A DNA stretch of 46,275 nucleotides from the NCBI RefSeq assembly GCF_000204035.1, contig NZ_GL883086.1, positions 524,853 through 571,127 of the forward strand. Reading direction: 5' to 3'. This DNA comes from Brevundimonas diminuta ATCC 11568 (lineage in GTDB: Bacteria; Pseudomonadota; Alphaproteobacteria; Caulobacterales; Caulobacteraceae). Made by a program: the position numbers and the translations under genes. The notes below the pieces were generated by a model that had not been told where the DNA came from, ran no database searches, and saw nothing but the letters and a program-made list of their open reading frames with translations. Of this stretch, positions 33,837 through 43,388 are shown one piece after another (within the stretch, counting starts at the first letter, position 1; each line of letters begins with the position of its first letter).

Positions 33837-34976
33837 TCAATCCTGAAGCTGCGGCGGGAAGGGCAGCACGAACTCGGACCGTTCGGGCGCGACGCCGAAA
33901 GTCGCTTCGCCGTCGCGACCAGCATACCGGCCCAGCAGGGTTGAATAGGTATAGAAGCGGATGGTCCGGGCCTCGGTGTCGAAGGCCATGAAACGCAGCC
34001 AGCCTGCGCCGCCGTTGGCCGAACCGGCCTGTCCGTCCGGGCCGACGGTGTTGCCCTGATAGTCTTGGATCAGCTGATAGACGGGACGCCCGGCGTCGTT
34101 ATGGTCGATGCGCAGGTTCTCGCCGTTGGATACGCCCTCGATCGGGCGGGTGTAGTTGTGGCCGCTCAGGACCATGAAGATCATCGCGTTCTTGCGGATG
34201 AAACGGTCCCAGACCTGATCGGGCGGCAGGTTGTCTGCGCCCGCGAAATAGCTGTCGTAGCCGTTGGAGCGTTCCTGCACGTCAGGCTTCAGCCATTCAT
34301 GGGTGGTGACGATGACGGGCGTGTCCGGATGGGCGTCGATCACGCCCTGGGCCCAGTCCAGCGCCGCCTGGGGCGGCTGCATCTCCAGCGACAGGTGCAG
34401 GAAGGACAGGCCGCCGGCCGTGAAGGTCTGGAAGCTGTTCAGACCGTTCGCCGAGGCGCCGCCATACCAGGCCTTATCCGTGAAATGGCGCGACTGGGGG
34501 CCGAAATAGAAGTTCCAGGCGCGGCCGCCCGACAGGGGTTCGGAGACGCCGTCGTAGCCGCGCCATGCATAGTTGTCGTAGTCGTGGTTGCCGGGAACCA
34601 TGCCGAACGGCAGGCCGCTGTCGGTCAGGATCGAGAGGGCGCGGTTGGCGATGTCCCATTCCTCGCGCGTGTCGAAGAGCTGGTATTCGCCCTCTGCGTC
34701 TGGAATGGCGCGTCGGAACTGGCCGTCGCCATGCTGGACGATGTCGCCGACGAAGGTGACGAAGGCCAGGTTCTTGTCCTGGCGGGTCTCGACCAGATAA
34801 CGCATCTGCTGGTCGAAGGTGTCGGCGCCGCGCGGCTGGGGCAGGGTGACGTCGGCGTAGTTCTGGGTGTCGGAGACGACGGCGATGGTGAAGACCTCGG
34901 CCCAGGCCGGAACCGCCGCGCCCAGCAGCGCCGCGCTGAAGGCGACCGCCGCGCCCAGGTGTTTGAACATCGTCAT
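33837..34976 (-). CDS. Secreted calcineurin-like metallophosphoesterase 2
   Basis: 379 residues from ATG 34976, which has AGGA about 8 bases before it; ATG 34985 is an alternative. The signal peptide ends VPAWAE. Motifs are VVSDTQNYAD (Gln again in place of the first His), TFVGDIVQHGDG, VPGNHDYDNY, TTHEW and LSGHNYTR. It is a paralogue of the enzyme at 28663-29967 with a shorter C-terminus. It is the first gene of the minus-strand row and divergent from the sigma factor at 35132, with 155 bp between. It is probably a periplasmic phosphoesterase serving the adjacent receptors. Confidence 0.88.
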   Translation of the reverse strand: MTMFKHLGAAVAFSAALLGAAVPAWAEVFTIAVVSDTQNYADVTLPQPRGADTFDQQMRYLVETRQDKNLAFVTFVGDIVQHGDGQFRRAIPDAEGEYQLFDTREEWDIANRALSILTDSGLPFGMVPGNHDYDNYAWRGYDGVSEPLSGGRAWNFYFGPQSRHFTDKAWYGGASANGLNSFQTFTAGGLSFLHLSLEMQPPQAALDWAQGVIDAHPDTPVIVTTHEWLKPDVQERSNGYDSYFAGADNLPPDQVWDRFIRKNAMIFMVLSGHNYTRPIEGVSNGENLRIDHNDAGRPVYQLIQDYQGNTVGPDGQAGSANGGAGWLRFMAFDTEARTIRFYTYSTLLGRYAGRDGEATFGVAPERSEFVLPFPPQLQD

Positions 34977-35131
34977 ATGCGTCATCCTGAAACCGATATG
35001 CAGCCGCCCTTAGCGACGCTGTGTGACGCTTTGGCTGCGATGACGCGCCTGAACGCATCGGGGATGCGCTGATACGGAAATGTCGTGCGACCGACATGAG
35101 GCGGTGACGATGCGGCGTCATTGGGCGCGCG

Positions 35132-35692
35132 GTGAACCGACAGCCAAGCCAGCCTTTCGACAGGGACGACGCGACGTCCGCCCTGACGCGCGACGAGGGA
35201 TTCGCGGCGTTGACGCGGCGGTTGCGGGCGCCGTTGACGCATTTCTTCCTGCGGCGGTCGAAATCGTCGGCGGATGCGGAGGAGATGGTTCAGGATTTGT
35301 TCCTGCGCCTAATGCGCCGCGCGGACTTGATGAGCCTGCAGAACATCGACGGTTATGTCTTTGAGGCGGCGGCCAACATTGCGCGGGATCGGGGGCGCTA
35401 TGAGCAGGCGCGGGGTCGAGGCCTGCATGTCGAGATCAACGACGCCGTGGCCGAGTATGACGCGCCTGACGCCGAACAGATCATCGCGGGGAGGCAGCGT
35501 TTGAAACGGATGCTGGCGGCGCTGGACGCCCTGCCGCCGCGTGCGCGGGCCGTGGTGATCCTGCGTCGGTTCGAGAACCTGACCTATCCGCAGATCGCCC
35601 AGCGTCTGGGCATTTCGGTCAGCGCGGTCGAGAAGCACATGGTGCGAGCCATGTCCGCGCTGAGGGTCGACCTGGTCGAGGGGGATCGCTGA
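35132..35692 (+). CDS. ECF sigma factor (FecI-like)
   Basis: 186 residues, starting with GTG. Region 2 reads LTHFFLRRSKSSADAEEMVQ, DLFLRLMRRADLMSLQNIDG, YVFEAAANIARDRGR. Region 4 reads LDALPPRARAVVILRRFENL, TYPQIAQRLGISVSAVEKHM. It pairs with the FecR-like gene that overlaps its stop as TGATG, and with the STN-type receptor after that, the standard iron-starvation type signalling trio. It should direct RNA polymerase to the receptor promoter when the ligand binds outside. TGTCG/CGACA inverted arms (35081-35096) precede the gene. Confidence 0.93.
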   Translation: MNRQPSQPFDRDDATSALTRDEGFAALTRRLRAPLTHFFLRRSKSSADAEEMVQDLFLRLMRRADLMSLQNIDGYVFEAAANIARDRGRYEQARGRGLHVEINDAVAEYDAPDAEQIIAGRQRLKRMLAALDALPPRARAVVILRRFENLTYPQIAQRLGISVSAVEKHMVRAMSALRVDLVEGDR

Positions 35693-36699
35693 TGTTTCCG
35701 GTTCACCCCCGATTAAACGACGAGGAAGCGGTCGATCCGGCCGCCTTCTGGTTCGCGCGAATGAACGGCGGCGATACGCCCTGCCCTCAAGACGAGATCG
35801 CCTTCCGGCGGTGGTTGGATGAAGATCCTGGCCATATCCGCGACTATCGAGCCTGTCAGCAGGCGTGGAGAATGCTGGAGCTTGAGGCGGGGCAGCCCGA
35901 GGTGTTGGCCCTGAGGGCGGCGGCGCTGGGGCGTGCCGATTCAGGCGCGACGCGACGGCGGGCTCTGCTCGGCCTGACCGGCGGGGCCATTGCGGCGTCC
36001 TGCGGCGGGCTGTGGGTGATGACGGCGTCGTCACCGGCGCGGGCGCTGATCGCGACCGAGGCGGGGCAGCGACTGACCGCGCCCCTGCCGGACGGGTCGG
36101 AGGTGACGTTGGCGCCGTCTTCTCGACTGCGCCTCGATTACGGCGCCGAACGTCGCGCGGCGGTGCTGGAAGCCGGTCAGGCCTATTTCCACATTCAGCC
36201 CGACGCCGAGCCCTTCGTCCTGCGCGTCGGCGATCGCTTGATGGCGACCGCGCAGGGGCGCTTCCAGGCGACCCACGCAGACCGAGGGCCGGAGGCGCTG
36301 GTCGAACAGGGACGGCTGAGGGTGGTTCAAAGAGGCGGCGCTGGCGCGCCTCTGATCCTGACGGCGGGGCAGGGCGGGCTGGCGCGCGGCGATGAACTGC
36401 GGGCCGCGCCGGCAGACGTCGAGGCCGAGACGGCCTGGCGGATGGGGCGTCTGGTCGTGCGCGACCGTCCGCTGCGCGAGGTGGTCGAACGCTTCAATCG
36501 CTATTCGGCGGAGCGGTTGACGCTGACGGATGCGGCGGCGGGGGAGGTCCGCATTTCAGGCTCGTTCCGCTATGACGGCGGGCAGGAGTTCGCCCTGGCT
36601 CTGGCGCGCGGGTTCGGCCTGTCGGTGCGGCGCACGACGGACGGGGACTGGCGCATCGGATCGCCCGAAAAAACGTCTGACGAAACGGCTGCGCTTTGA
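35692..36699 (+). CDS. FecR-family anti-sigma factor
   Basis: 335 residues. The cytosolic N-terminal domain (DUF4880 type) has AAFWFARMNGGDTPCPQDEI and AFRRWLDEDPGHIRDYRACQ. A single membrane segment follows RRRALLGLTGGAIAASCGG (about residues 83-105). The twin arginine there fits the Tat-dependent insertion known for FecR proteins. The periplasmic FecR domain has GQRLTAPLPDGSEVTLAPSS and RRAAVLEAGQAYFHI. A C-terminal STN-like unit is shown by LREVVERFNRYSAERLTL and LARGFGLSVRR. It holds the sigma factor until the receptor signals. Confidence 0.92.
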   Translation: MFPVHPRLNDEEAVDPAAFWFARMNGGDTPCPQDEIAFRRWLDEDPGHIRDYRACQQAWRMLELEAGQPEVLALRAAALGRADSGATRRRALLGLTGGAIAASCGGLWVMTASSPARALIATEAGQRLTAPLPDGSEVTLAPSSRLRLDYGAERRAAVLEAGQAYFHIQPDAEPFVLRVGDRLMATAQGRFQATHADRGPEALVEQGRLRVVQRGGAGAPLILTAGQGGLARGDELRAAPADVEAETAWRMGRLVVRDRPLREVVERFNRYSAERLTLTDAAAGEVRISGSFRYDGGQEFALALARGFGLSVRRTTDGDWRIGSPEKTSDETAAL

Positions 36700-36700
36700 T

Positions 36701-36750
36701 GAAATTTCCACGACGGGGTGGGGGTCTGCGCAGGCGCTTCCGTTTCTGAG
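36701..36750 (+). promoter_or_regulatory. Candidate ECF-dependent promoter of TonB receptor 2
   Basis: Directly after the fecR-like stop, GAAATTTCC, then GGGGTGGGGGTC (36715-36726), then CGTTTC (36741-36746) recalls the conserved spacer between fecR and receptor genes in this bacterial group. I suggest a -35 in the G-run and a -10 at CGTTTC. A CCGCCG/CGGCGG hairpin (36757-36773) follows in the leader. Confidence 0.35.
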
Positions 36751-36793
36751 GGGGAGCCGCCGACGAGCGGCGGACCAGATCTCAGGGGCTACC

Positions 36794-39307
36794 ATGTTCA
36801 TTTCCAAGCCGCGCGCCGGCGCCTTCAAGCGCATGCTGCTGGCCTGCTCGGCCGTCGCTGCGGTCGCAGCGGCGACGCCGGCTCTGGCCCAGTCGCCGAG
36901 CGGCGGCGCGGCCGTCTCCTTCGCCATTGAAAGCCAGTCGATGGAAGAGGCGCTGACGACGCTGGCGCGCACCGCCGACGTGCAGGTGCTGTTCGCGCCG
37001 GAAGCCGTGCGCGGTCGCCGCGCCAATCGCGTGGTCGGCGTCCTAGCGCCCGCCGAGGCGCTGCGCCGCATGGTGGAGGGCACGGGCCTGACCGTGACGC
37101 CGGTCGGCGCGCGCACCTTTTCTGTTGCAGTCGCTCATGCCGATCTCGGATCCGACGGCGTCACCGCGATCGAGGACGTGATCGTCACGGCTCAGAAGCG
37201 CGCCCAGCGCATCCAGGACGTGCCGCTGGCCGTCACCATGCTGAACGGCGAAGACGCCCTTCGTCGCGGCATCGACAGCGTGACCGACCTGGTGGACGAA
37301 GTTCCAGGCGTGTCGGTGAACTACGCCTTCGGCGGCACCAACTACGGCCTGATCAGCATCCGCGGCATCGGCGGCGCCGATGACTACAAGCCTAACGGCA
37401 ATCCCTCGGTCGCCCTGCACGTCGACGGCGTCTATCAGACCTCGAACGCCTATCTGGGCATGCCTCTGTTCGACCTGGACCGGGTCGAGATCCTGAAAGG
37501 ACCGCAAGGCACCCTGTACGGCCGCAACACCACGGCGGGCGTCATCAACGCCATCACAAAGGGGCCGGGCGAGGCGGTCGAAGGTTCGGGCCGTCTCGAG
37601 TTCGGCAGCTATGACTATCTGGCGATGGAGGCGGCCGTCGGCGGTCCCCTGAGCGACACGGTCGGCGTGCGGCTGGCCGTGCTGGCCGAGCAGGGCGGCG
37701 GCTTCATGACCGGGGCGGGCGCGGGCGACCTGGCGGGCTTCCAGCCGGTCATCGCAGGCGTGACCCAGGCCCAGGTTCCGCCCATCGTCGATCCGGGCCG
37801 CCGTGAAGGTTTCGGCGACAAGGATCTGTTCGCCGGCCGGGCCACGGTCGCCTTTGACTTTACGCCGGACACCAACCTGACCGTGAAGCTGTTCGGCAGC
37901 CGCGACCGGGGCGACACGCGCCAGTACGACCGCATCTCGACGACGCTGGACAGCAATATCGCCAATGCGGGCGAGAACGACGACCCGTACGAGTTCTATT
38001 CGTCGGAGTATCCGACCCACAGCATCGACATCTATGGCGTGTCGGCGGCGTTGCAGCATCGTCTGGGCGATGACCTGAATCTGGCGGTGATCGGCAACGT
38101 CCAGGGCACGACTCGCTCGGTGCAGGGCAACGGCGACGGCTCGCCCTATCCGGCCTCGCGCTTCGATGCCGATGAGACGCTGAACCAGACCTCGCTCGAA
38201 ATGCGCTTGAGCGACGACAACGACGGTCGTCTGGACTGGATCGTGGGCGCCTTCTACGTCTCGGACGATATCGACTTCGACACCCACTGGACCAGCTATA
38301 CGGCCCGGACCCAGTACGACAACCTGCACAAGCAGACGCGCAACAGCTTCGCCGTGTTCGGCCAGGTCGACTATGACCTGACCGACAAGCTGACCCTGTC
38401 GGGCGGCCTGCGCTACACCCGCGACGAGGCGACCTTCAGCGGGCGCAACGACGACCTGGACCCGTGGGGCATCTCGACCTTCACCAAGACCTTCGCCACG
38501 ACCGATCCCTTTGTCTGGGACCGCGCCTTCGAGGACGACAACGTGTCGGGTCGGGTCACGGCCAAATACGCCTTCACCCCGAACCTGAACGTCTTCGTCT
38601 CGGCGGGGACCGGCTATCGCGGCGGCGGCTTCGACGGCACCTCGATCTTCACCCAGGCCGAGACCCTGCCGTTCGATTCCGAAACCGTCACCGCCTATGA
38701 GGCCGGGCTGCGCTGGACGACGAACCGTCTTCGCCTGTCGGTGGACGTCTTTTCCTATGAGTTCAAGGAACTGCAGGCGACGACCCGTCTGGCCAACGAC
38801 ACCAACGGCCGCGCCAACGTCGGCGAGGCCGAGAGCAAGGGGATCGAGTTCGCGCTCAACGCCGTCCTGTTCGAAAGCGCGAACCAGAGCCTGGATCTAG
38901 ACGTCGCCGCCGCCTTCCTGGACACGGAGATCATCTCGTTCAGCTCGGCGCGCGTGGCCGAGGTGCTGTCGACCGTCGGCGACCCCCTGCCGGGTGCGCC
39001 GGACGTGACGGCGACGGTTTCGCTGAACCACGGTCTGGTGCTGGCCAACGGTTGGCGTCTGGACAGCCGCTTGTCGGTCTCGCACCACGGCGAGGAGAGC
39101 AACCGCCTGAACGCGGCTCCGGGCAATACGGCGGACGCCTATACCCTGCTGAACGCCCGCGTGGAACTGCAGACGGCGGCCGATTGGGCGGTCTACGCCT
39201 ATGGCCGCAACATCACCGACGAGGTGTATTTCCCTGAAAAGAACGGCGCTTCGCGTCTGGTCGGGGCGCCTGCGACCTATGGCGTGGGCCTGCGCTACAG
39301 GTTCTGA
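36794..39307 (+). CDS. TonB-dependent receptor 2 with N-terminal STN signalling domain
   Basis: 837 residues from ATG 36794 (CAGGGG 6 bases upstream). The signal peptide ends TPALAQ. The STN domain spans about residues 37-115: [40 protein letters not shown] and [20 protein letters not shown]. Then come the TonB box [17 protein letters not shown], a plug with [16 protein letters not shown] and [20 protein letters not shown], and a barrel ending GLRYRF. The STN domain would signal ligand binding to the FecR-like protein. The ligand is unknown; neighbours suggest phosphoesters or an unusual iron complex. Confidence 0.95.
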   Translation: MFISKPRAGAFKRMLLACSAVAAVAAATPALAQSPSGGAAVSFAIESQSMEEALTTLARTADVQVLFAPEAVRGRRANRVVGVLAPAEALRRMVEGTGLTVTPVGARTFSVAVAHADLGSDGVTAIEDVIVTAQKRAQRIQDVPLAVTMLNGEDALRRGIDSVTDLVDEVPGVSVNYAFGGTNYGLISIRGIGGADDYKPNGNPSVALHVDGVYQTSNAYLGMPLFDLDRVEILKGPQGTLYGRNTTAGVINAITKGPGEAVEGSGRLEFGSYDYLAMEAAVGGPLSDTVGVRLAVLAEQGGGFMTGAGAGDLAGFQPVIAGVTQAQVPPIVDPGRREGFGDKDLFAGRATVAFDFTPDTNLTVKLFGSRDRGDTRQYDRISTTLDSNIANAGENDDPYEFYSSEYPTHSIDIYGVSAALQHRLGDDLNLAVIGNVQGTTRSVQGNGDGSPYPASRFDADETLNQTSLEMRLSDDNDGRLDWIVGAFYVSDDIDFDTHWTSYTARTQYDNLHKQTRNSFAVFGQVDYDLTDKLTLSGGLRYTRDEATFSGRNDDLDPWGISTFTKTFATTDPFVWDRAFEDDNVSGRVTAKYAFTPNLNVFVSAGTGYRGGGFDGTSIFTQAETLPFDSETVTAYEAGLRWTTNRLRLSVDVFSYEFKELQATTRLANDTNGRANVGEAESKGIEFALNAVLFESANQSLDLDVAAAFLDTEIISFSSARVAEVLSTVGDPLPGAPDVTATVSLNHGLVLANGWRLDSRLSVSHHGEESNRLNAAPGNTADAYTLLNARVELQTAADWAVYAYGRNITDEVYFPEKNGASRLVGAPATYGVGLRYRF

Positions 39308-39367
39308 CGACACTGAGGTCGCGCCGTCTCTCGCGTGTTGGAGCGGCGGCGCAACCTCACCAGCGCG

Positions 39368-39383
39368 TGCCCGCTAGCGGGCA
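39368..39383. repeat. 16-bp perfect palindrome after TonB receptor 2
   Basis: TGCCCGCTAGCGGGCA reads the same on both strands and lies 61 bp after the receptor stop, in a 228-bp spacer with no gene. It could be a terminator-like hairpin (no T run beyond GGTTTG) or a protein-binding site. The rest of the spacer shows no clear features. Confidence 0.55.
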
Positions 39384-39535
39384 GCGGGGTTTGCCTACGA
39401 CAGCGAGCAGGAAGGTTTGTAGGTTGGCAGCCGGACGTGGCTATGGAAGGCCGCAAGCCTAGGTCGGCTTCGGCCCTGATGTCCGTCGAGGGAGGTTGAT
39501 TGGCTTTGACGCGCGAGGCGTGATTAAACCAACTC

Positions 39536-40084
39536 ATGCGCCAGATTTCATTGACCGTCATCGCCGTGTCCTTGTTGCTCGCCGGTTGCAACGCCGGCGC
39601 TTCCGCTCGGGACGGCGTGGATCAGGTGGGCACGGGATTAGGCGACGCCGTTACCGCGCCGCTTGAGGATCTGAATCTCAAGCGTCAGGAAATCCCAACC
39701 ATTCTGCTTCAGGCGGAATCCAATCCGTATGACCTGCGCAACATGACGCGATGCTCGGTGATCGCTGCCGAAATCGGGCGATTGGATGAGGCTCTGGGCC
39801 CGGATACGGACGTTGCGCCCACCGACGATGGAACCTTCATGAGCGAGCGCGCTGCCGACGCTGCGGCAGGCGCGACGCTGGACGCCGTGCGCGGCACGGT
39901 GACGGACTTCATTCCGGCTCGCAGCTGGGTGCGCCGTCTGACCGGCGCCGACGCGCACAGCAAGCACGTTCAGTCAGCCATTCAGGCGGGCCTGCGTCGC
40001 CGCTCCTTCCTGAAGGGCGTGGGAATGCAGCGGAATTGTGCGCCTCCGGCGGCTCCGGCGGGCTTCGTTCCGCGTAGAGGCTAG
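39536..40084 (+). CDS. Small lipoprotein of unknown function
   Basis: 182 residues. The signal sequence ends SLLLAGC, a good lipobox (Cys18). The mature part starts [20 protein letters not shown], with [20 protein letters not shown], then [20 protein letters not shown] and a basic tail. I do not recognise the family; the amphipathic pattern suggests helices at the membrane. Its TAG stop shares CTAG with the stop of tgt on the other strand (40081-40084). No strong ribosome site is visible. Confidence 0.75.
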   Translation: MRQISLTVIAVSLLLAGCNAGASARDGVDQVGTGLGDAVTAPLEDLNLKRQEIPTILLQAESNPYDLRNMTRCSVIAAEIGRLDEALGPDTDVAPTDDGTFMSERAADAAAGATLDAVRGTVTDFIPARSWVRRLTGADAHSKHVQSAIQAGLRRRSFLKGVGMQRNCAPPAAPAGFVPRRG

Positions 40085-41193
40085 GCCTTCAGGTGCCGCG
40101 CGCGGAAGTCGCGGCGGAACTGCTCGAACCGCCCCTCGGCGATGGCCGCGCGCATGGCGGCCGTCAGGGCCTGGAAGAAGGCGATGTTGTGCCAGCTCAG
40201 CAGGATCTTGCCGAGAATCTCATCAGCGCGGATCAGGTGGTGCAGGTAAGCCTTTGAATAATCTTGTGAGGCCGGGCAGGGAACTTCGGGGTCCAGAGGA
40301 TCCTGATCCTCGGCGAAGCGCGCGTTCTTGAGATTCAGCGGGCCGTCCCAGGTCCAGGCCTGACCATGGCGCCCCGCGCGCGTCGGCAGGACGCAGTCGA
40401 ACATGTCGACGCCGCGATAGACCGCTTCGACCAGGTCGATCGGCTTGCCGACGCCCATCAGATAGCGTGGGCGGTCCTTGGGCAGGAACTCGGGCGCATA
40501 GTCCAACACTTCGCACATGGCTTCATGGCCTTCGCCGACCGCCAGGCCGCCGAGGGCGTAGCCGTCGAAACCGATCTCCTGCAGGCGTTCTGAGGATTCA
40601 CGGCGCAGGTTCTCATAGGTCGAACCCTGCTGAATGCCGAACAGGGCCTGCGCATCGCGCGTGCCGAAGGCGTTCTTGGAGCGCTGGGCCCAACGCGCCG
40701 ACAACTCCATGCCTTCGCGCGCGCGCTTTTCCTCGGCGGGCCAGGCGACGCATTCGTCCAACTGCATGACAATGTCGGAGCCGAGGCGGTCGGCCTGGAT
40801 CTGAATCGAGCGCTCCGGCGTCAGGACGTGTTTGGAGCCGTCGATGTGGCTGGAGAAGGTCACGGCCTCCTCGGACAGCTTGGAGATGCCCGACAGGCTC
40901 ATGACCTGGAAGCCGCCTGAGTCCGTCAGGATCGGCTTGTCCCAGCGCATGAAGTTATGGAGGCCGCCCAGGCGCTCCATCCGCTCGGGACCGGGCCGCA
41001 GCATCAAATGGTAGGTGTTGCCCAGTATGACGTCCGCGCCGGTCTGCTTGACCTGATCCACCGTCATCGCCTTGACCGTTGCGGCGGTGCCGACGGGCAT
41101 GAAGGTGGGGGTGCGGATATCGCCGCGCGTGGTTTTCAGCACGCCGGTGCGGGCGCGGCCTTCGACAGCGGAGATCTCAAATGGAAAAGGCAT
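40081..41193 (-). CDS. tgt: Queuine/preQ1 tRNA-ribosyltransferase
   Basis: 370 residues from ATG 41193 (AAGGAA 6 bases upstream); longer starts have no support. Tgt features: [23 protein letters not shown] with the catalytic region, [43 protein letters not shown] and [17 protein letters not shown]. It exchanges guanine 34 for preQ1 in tRNAs with GUN anticodons. The usual zinc site CxCxxC is reduced to PCPASQDYS, with only one of the three cysteines left before AYLHHL. It belongs to an operon with queA. Confidence 0.95.
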   Translation of the reverse strand: MPFPFEISAVEGRARTGVLKTTRGDIRTPTFMPVGTAATVKAMTVDQVKQTGADVILGNTYHLMLRPGPERMERLGGLHNFMRWDKPILTDSGGFQVMSLSGISKLSEEAVTFSSHIDGSKHVLTPERSIQIQADRLGSDIVMQLDECVAWPAEEKRAREGMELSARWAQRSKNAFGTRDAQALFGIQQGSTYENLRRESSERLQEIGFDGYALGGLAVGEGHEAMCEVLDYAPEFLPKDRPRYLMGVGKPIDLVEAVYRGVDMFDCVLPTRAGRHGQAWTWDGPLNLKNARFAEDQDPLDPEVPCPASQDYSKAYLHHLIRADEILGKILLSWHNIAFFQALTAAMRAAIAEGRFEQFRRDFRARHLKA

Positions 41194-41246
41194 GGGCGTT
41201 CCTTGCAGGGAGGCGCGTCTTAGGCCGTCTGCTCCGTAACCGCCAG

Positions 41247-41723
41247 TCAGCGCAGTAGCGTCTCGAGGCGCTCCGCGCGCTGCAGATCCTTCGGGCGACC
41301 GAACAGGCGGCATTTCTCGATCTGTTCGGAGACGGTGGGGATGTAAATCGTCCCCCCGTCCAGTTCGACACCCTGGCGCGTGGTGAAGATGACCGGAGTC
41401 CAGTCCGCGCCCGCGCGGACGTCCATCATCGCCATGACCTCGATTGGAACCGGCGTGGTCAGGATTTCGCCGAACACCTGCGACCGGAACAGGCCTTCGC
41501 CGGGGTCTTCGATGGCTTCGCCGTGCAGGGCCTCGATCAGGCGCCGCGCGTCGCGCGGGCTGGTCATGACGTCGACGTCAGGCACGTGCCACTCCGACAG
41601 GCCCGACAGGGCCATGCCGGCGCCGCCGAACACCCACCAGGGATCCTGAAGCTCACTGGCCGCCGAGGCCAGGATGTCGAAGGTCGCGGCCAGATTTTCG
41701 GGCAGGTCGTCGATGTGGCTCAT
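41247..41723 (-). CDS. Nucleotidyltransferase-like protein within the queuosine operon
   Basis: 158 residues. [25 protein letters not shown] shows the GG-x10-DxD pattern of minimal nucleotidyltransferases (split here: [13 protein letters not shown], then VPDVDVM). Later parts [20 protein letters not shown] and [20 protein letters not shown] fit the fold with a third acidic strand (IEVM). It overlaps the queA stop as ATGA and lies 53 bp before tgt on the same transcript. It may be a kanamycin-type or MNT-like transferase or a nonenzymatic relative. A role in tRNA modification is a guess from position alone. Confidence 0.65.
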   Translation of the reverse strand: MSHIDDLPENLAATFDILASAASELQDPWWVFGGAGMALSGLSEWHVPDVDVMTSPRDARRLIEALHGEAIEDPGEGLFRSQVFGEILTTPVPIEVMAMMDVRAGADWTPVIFTTRQGVELDGGTIYIPTVSEQIEKCRLFGRPKDLQRAERLETLLR

Positions 41724-42814
41724 TGGGCGTTTTCCCGAAACAGCAGGCTTCCGTCGCCATAAGAATAGAAGCGGTAGCCGCTGTCGATGGCGTGGGCGTA
41801 GGCGGCGCGCATCGTCTCCAGCCCGGCGAAGGCGCTGACCAGCATGAACAGCGTCGATTTCGGCAGGTGGAAGTTGGTCATCAGCACGTCGCAGGCGCGG
41901 AAGCGATAGCCCGGCGTGATGAAGATGGCCGTGTCGCCGTGGAAGGGTTGGATCACGCCGTCCTCACCCGTCGCGCTTTCCAGCAGGCGCAGCGAGGTGG
42001 TGCCGACGCAGACGATGCGCCCGCCCGCCGCGCGCACGGCGTTCAGGGCGGCGGCGGTTTCGGCAGAGACCTCGCCCCACTCGGAGTGCATCTTGTGATC
42101 GGCCGTGTCGTCCGCCTTGACCGGCAGGAAGGTGCCCGCCCCGACGTGTAGAGTCACTGCGTGGGTCGTCACGCCCCTCGCGCGGATGGCGTCCAGCAGG
42201 GCCGGGGTGAAGTGCAGACCCGCCGTCGGCGCCGCGACTGAGCCGTCGTGCTCGGCGAAGACGGTCTGGTAGTCCTTCAGATCCTGATCGTCCTCGGCCC
42301 GTTTGGCCGCGATATAGGGGGGCAGTGGCATGACCCCGACTTCGCGTATGGCGTCGTCAAGCACAGGGCCTGCCAGATCGAAACGCAGGGTGACGAGGCC
42401 GTCCTCGCCCTTGGCGGTGATTTCGGCGTCGACTTGACCCAGAAGGCAGGCGTTGTCTTCCTCGCGACCGAAACGGACGCGGTCGCCGACCTTCAGCCGC
42501 TTGCCGGGCTTCATGAAGGCGCTCCAGACATCGGGCGCGTCGCGGTGGTGCAGGGTAGCCTCGACCGGCACCGACAGCAGCTCGCCCTCCGGCGCGGTGC
42601 GGTGGCGCACGCCCGACAAACGGGCGGGGATCACGCGAGTGTCGTTGAAGACCAAGGCGTCGCCCGGTTGCAGAAAATCCGGCAGGTCGCGGATGATCCG
42701 GTGCTGAAGATCGCCGCCCTTCACGACCAGAAGGCGGGCCGAGTCGCGCGGGTCGGCGGGACGCAGGGCGATGCACGCCTCGGGCAGGTCGAAGTCGAAA
42801 TCGGATGTCCGCAT
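41720..42814 (-). CDS. queA: S-adenosylmethionine:tRNA ribosyltransferase-isomerase
   Basis: 364 residues from ATG 42814 ([20 protein letters not shown]); GTG 42832 with AAAGG before it is an alternative start. QueA motifs: [48 protein letters not shown] and [13 protein letters not shown] in similar form ([19 protein letters not shown]). It turns preQ1 at tRNA position 34 into epoxyqueuosine using SAM. It opens the operon queA - nucleotidyltransferase-like gene - tgt. Confidence 0.94.
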   Translation of the reverse strand: MRTSDFDFDLPEACIALRPADPRDSARLLVVKGGDLQHRIIRDLPDFLQPGDALVFNDTRVIPARLSGVRHRTAPEGELLSVPVEATLHHRDAPDVWSAFMKPGKRLKVGDRVRFGREEDNACLLGQVDAEITAKGEDGLVTLRFDLAGPVLDDAIREVGVMPLPPYIAAKRAEDDQDLKDYQTVFAEHDGSVAAPTAGLHFTPALLDAIRARGVTTHAVTLHVGAGTFLPVKADDTADHKMHSEWGEVSAETAAALNAVRAAGGRIVCVGTTSLRLLESATGEDGVIQPFHGDTAIFITPGYRFRACDVLMTNFHLPKSTLFMLVSAFAGLETMRAAYAHAIDSGYRFYSYGDGSLLFRENAQ

Positions 42815-42929
42815 GGAGCGGGGAATGCTCACGCCCCGCCTTTGCGGTCAAGCGAGACCCGGCGGAAAGTCGACTGGCGAAAACCGCTCCAGCCGCTATG
42901 TCAGACGCAGCCCATGGGAGTTTGAGTGC

Positions 42930-43388
42930 ATGACCGACCGCTATCTGGACGACCTGACCGTCGGCGAAAGCTGGGACAGCGAACCCTTCACCATGACCGA
43001 AGCCGAGATCATCGCCTTCGCGACCGAGTTCGACCCCCAGCCCATGCATATCGACAAGGCGGCCGCCGAGGCGGGGCGGTTCGGCGGCCTGATCGCCAGC
43101 GGCTGGCACGTCTGTTCGCGCGTGATGCGGCAGTTTGTGGATGAAGCCTATTTCGGCCAGACGCCTTTGCTGGGCATGAACGTCGACGCGCTGTGGTGGG
43201 TGCGGCCCGTGCGGCCCGGCGACACCCTGACGGTGCGCCGCGAAATCATCGAGATCCGCCCGTCCAAGAGCCAGCCCGATCGCGGCGTCGTGCGCACCAA
43301 GACGACCGTCACCAATCAGGACGGCGATCTGGCCATGAGCTTCGAGAACCAGATGCAACTGCCGAGAAACGCTGAAGCGCGGCTCTAG
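42930..43388 (+). CDS. MaoC-like hotdog dehydratase
   Basis: 152 residues from ATG 42930, which has GGGAG 9 bases before it. The hydratase 2 motif is clear: FATEFDPQPMHIDKAAAEAG, with catalytic Asp and His, then FGGLIASGWHVCSRVMRQF. The fold handles acyl-thioesters. It could be an enoyl-CoA hydratase, but many members have no set substrate. It is divergent from queA and converges on the GNAT gene with a shared CTAG at the stops. Confidence 0.88.
   Translation: MTDRYLDDLTVGESWDSEPFTMTEAEIIAFATEFDPQPMHIDKAAAEAGRFGGLIASGWHVCSRVMRQFVDEAYFGQTPLLGMNVDALWWVRPVRPGDTLTVRREIIEIRPSKSQPDRGVVRTKTTVTNQDGDLAMSFENQMQLPRNAEARL

Noticed and set aside
34986-35131. Pho box in the spacer between phosphoesterase 2 and the sigma factor
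   Set aside because: Repeats of TGACGC occur 17 bp apart, but no CTGTCAT-N4-CTGTCAT-like pair is seen, so phosphate control by PhoB cannot be claimed.
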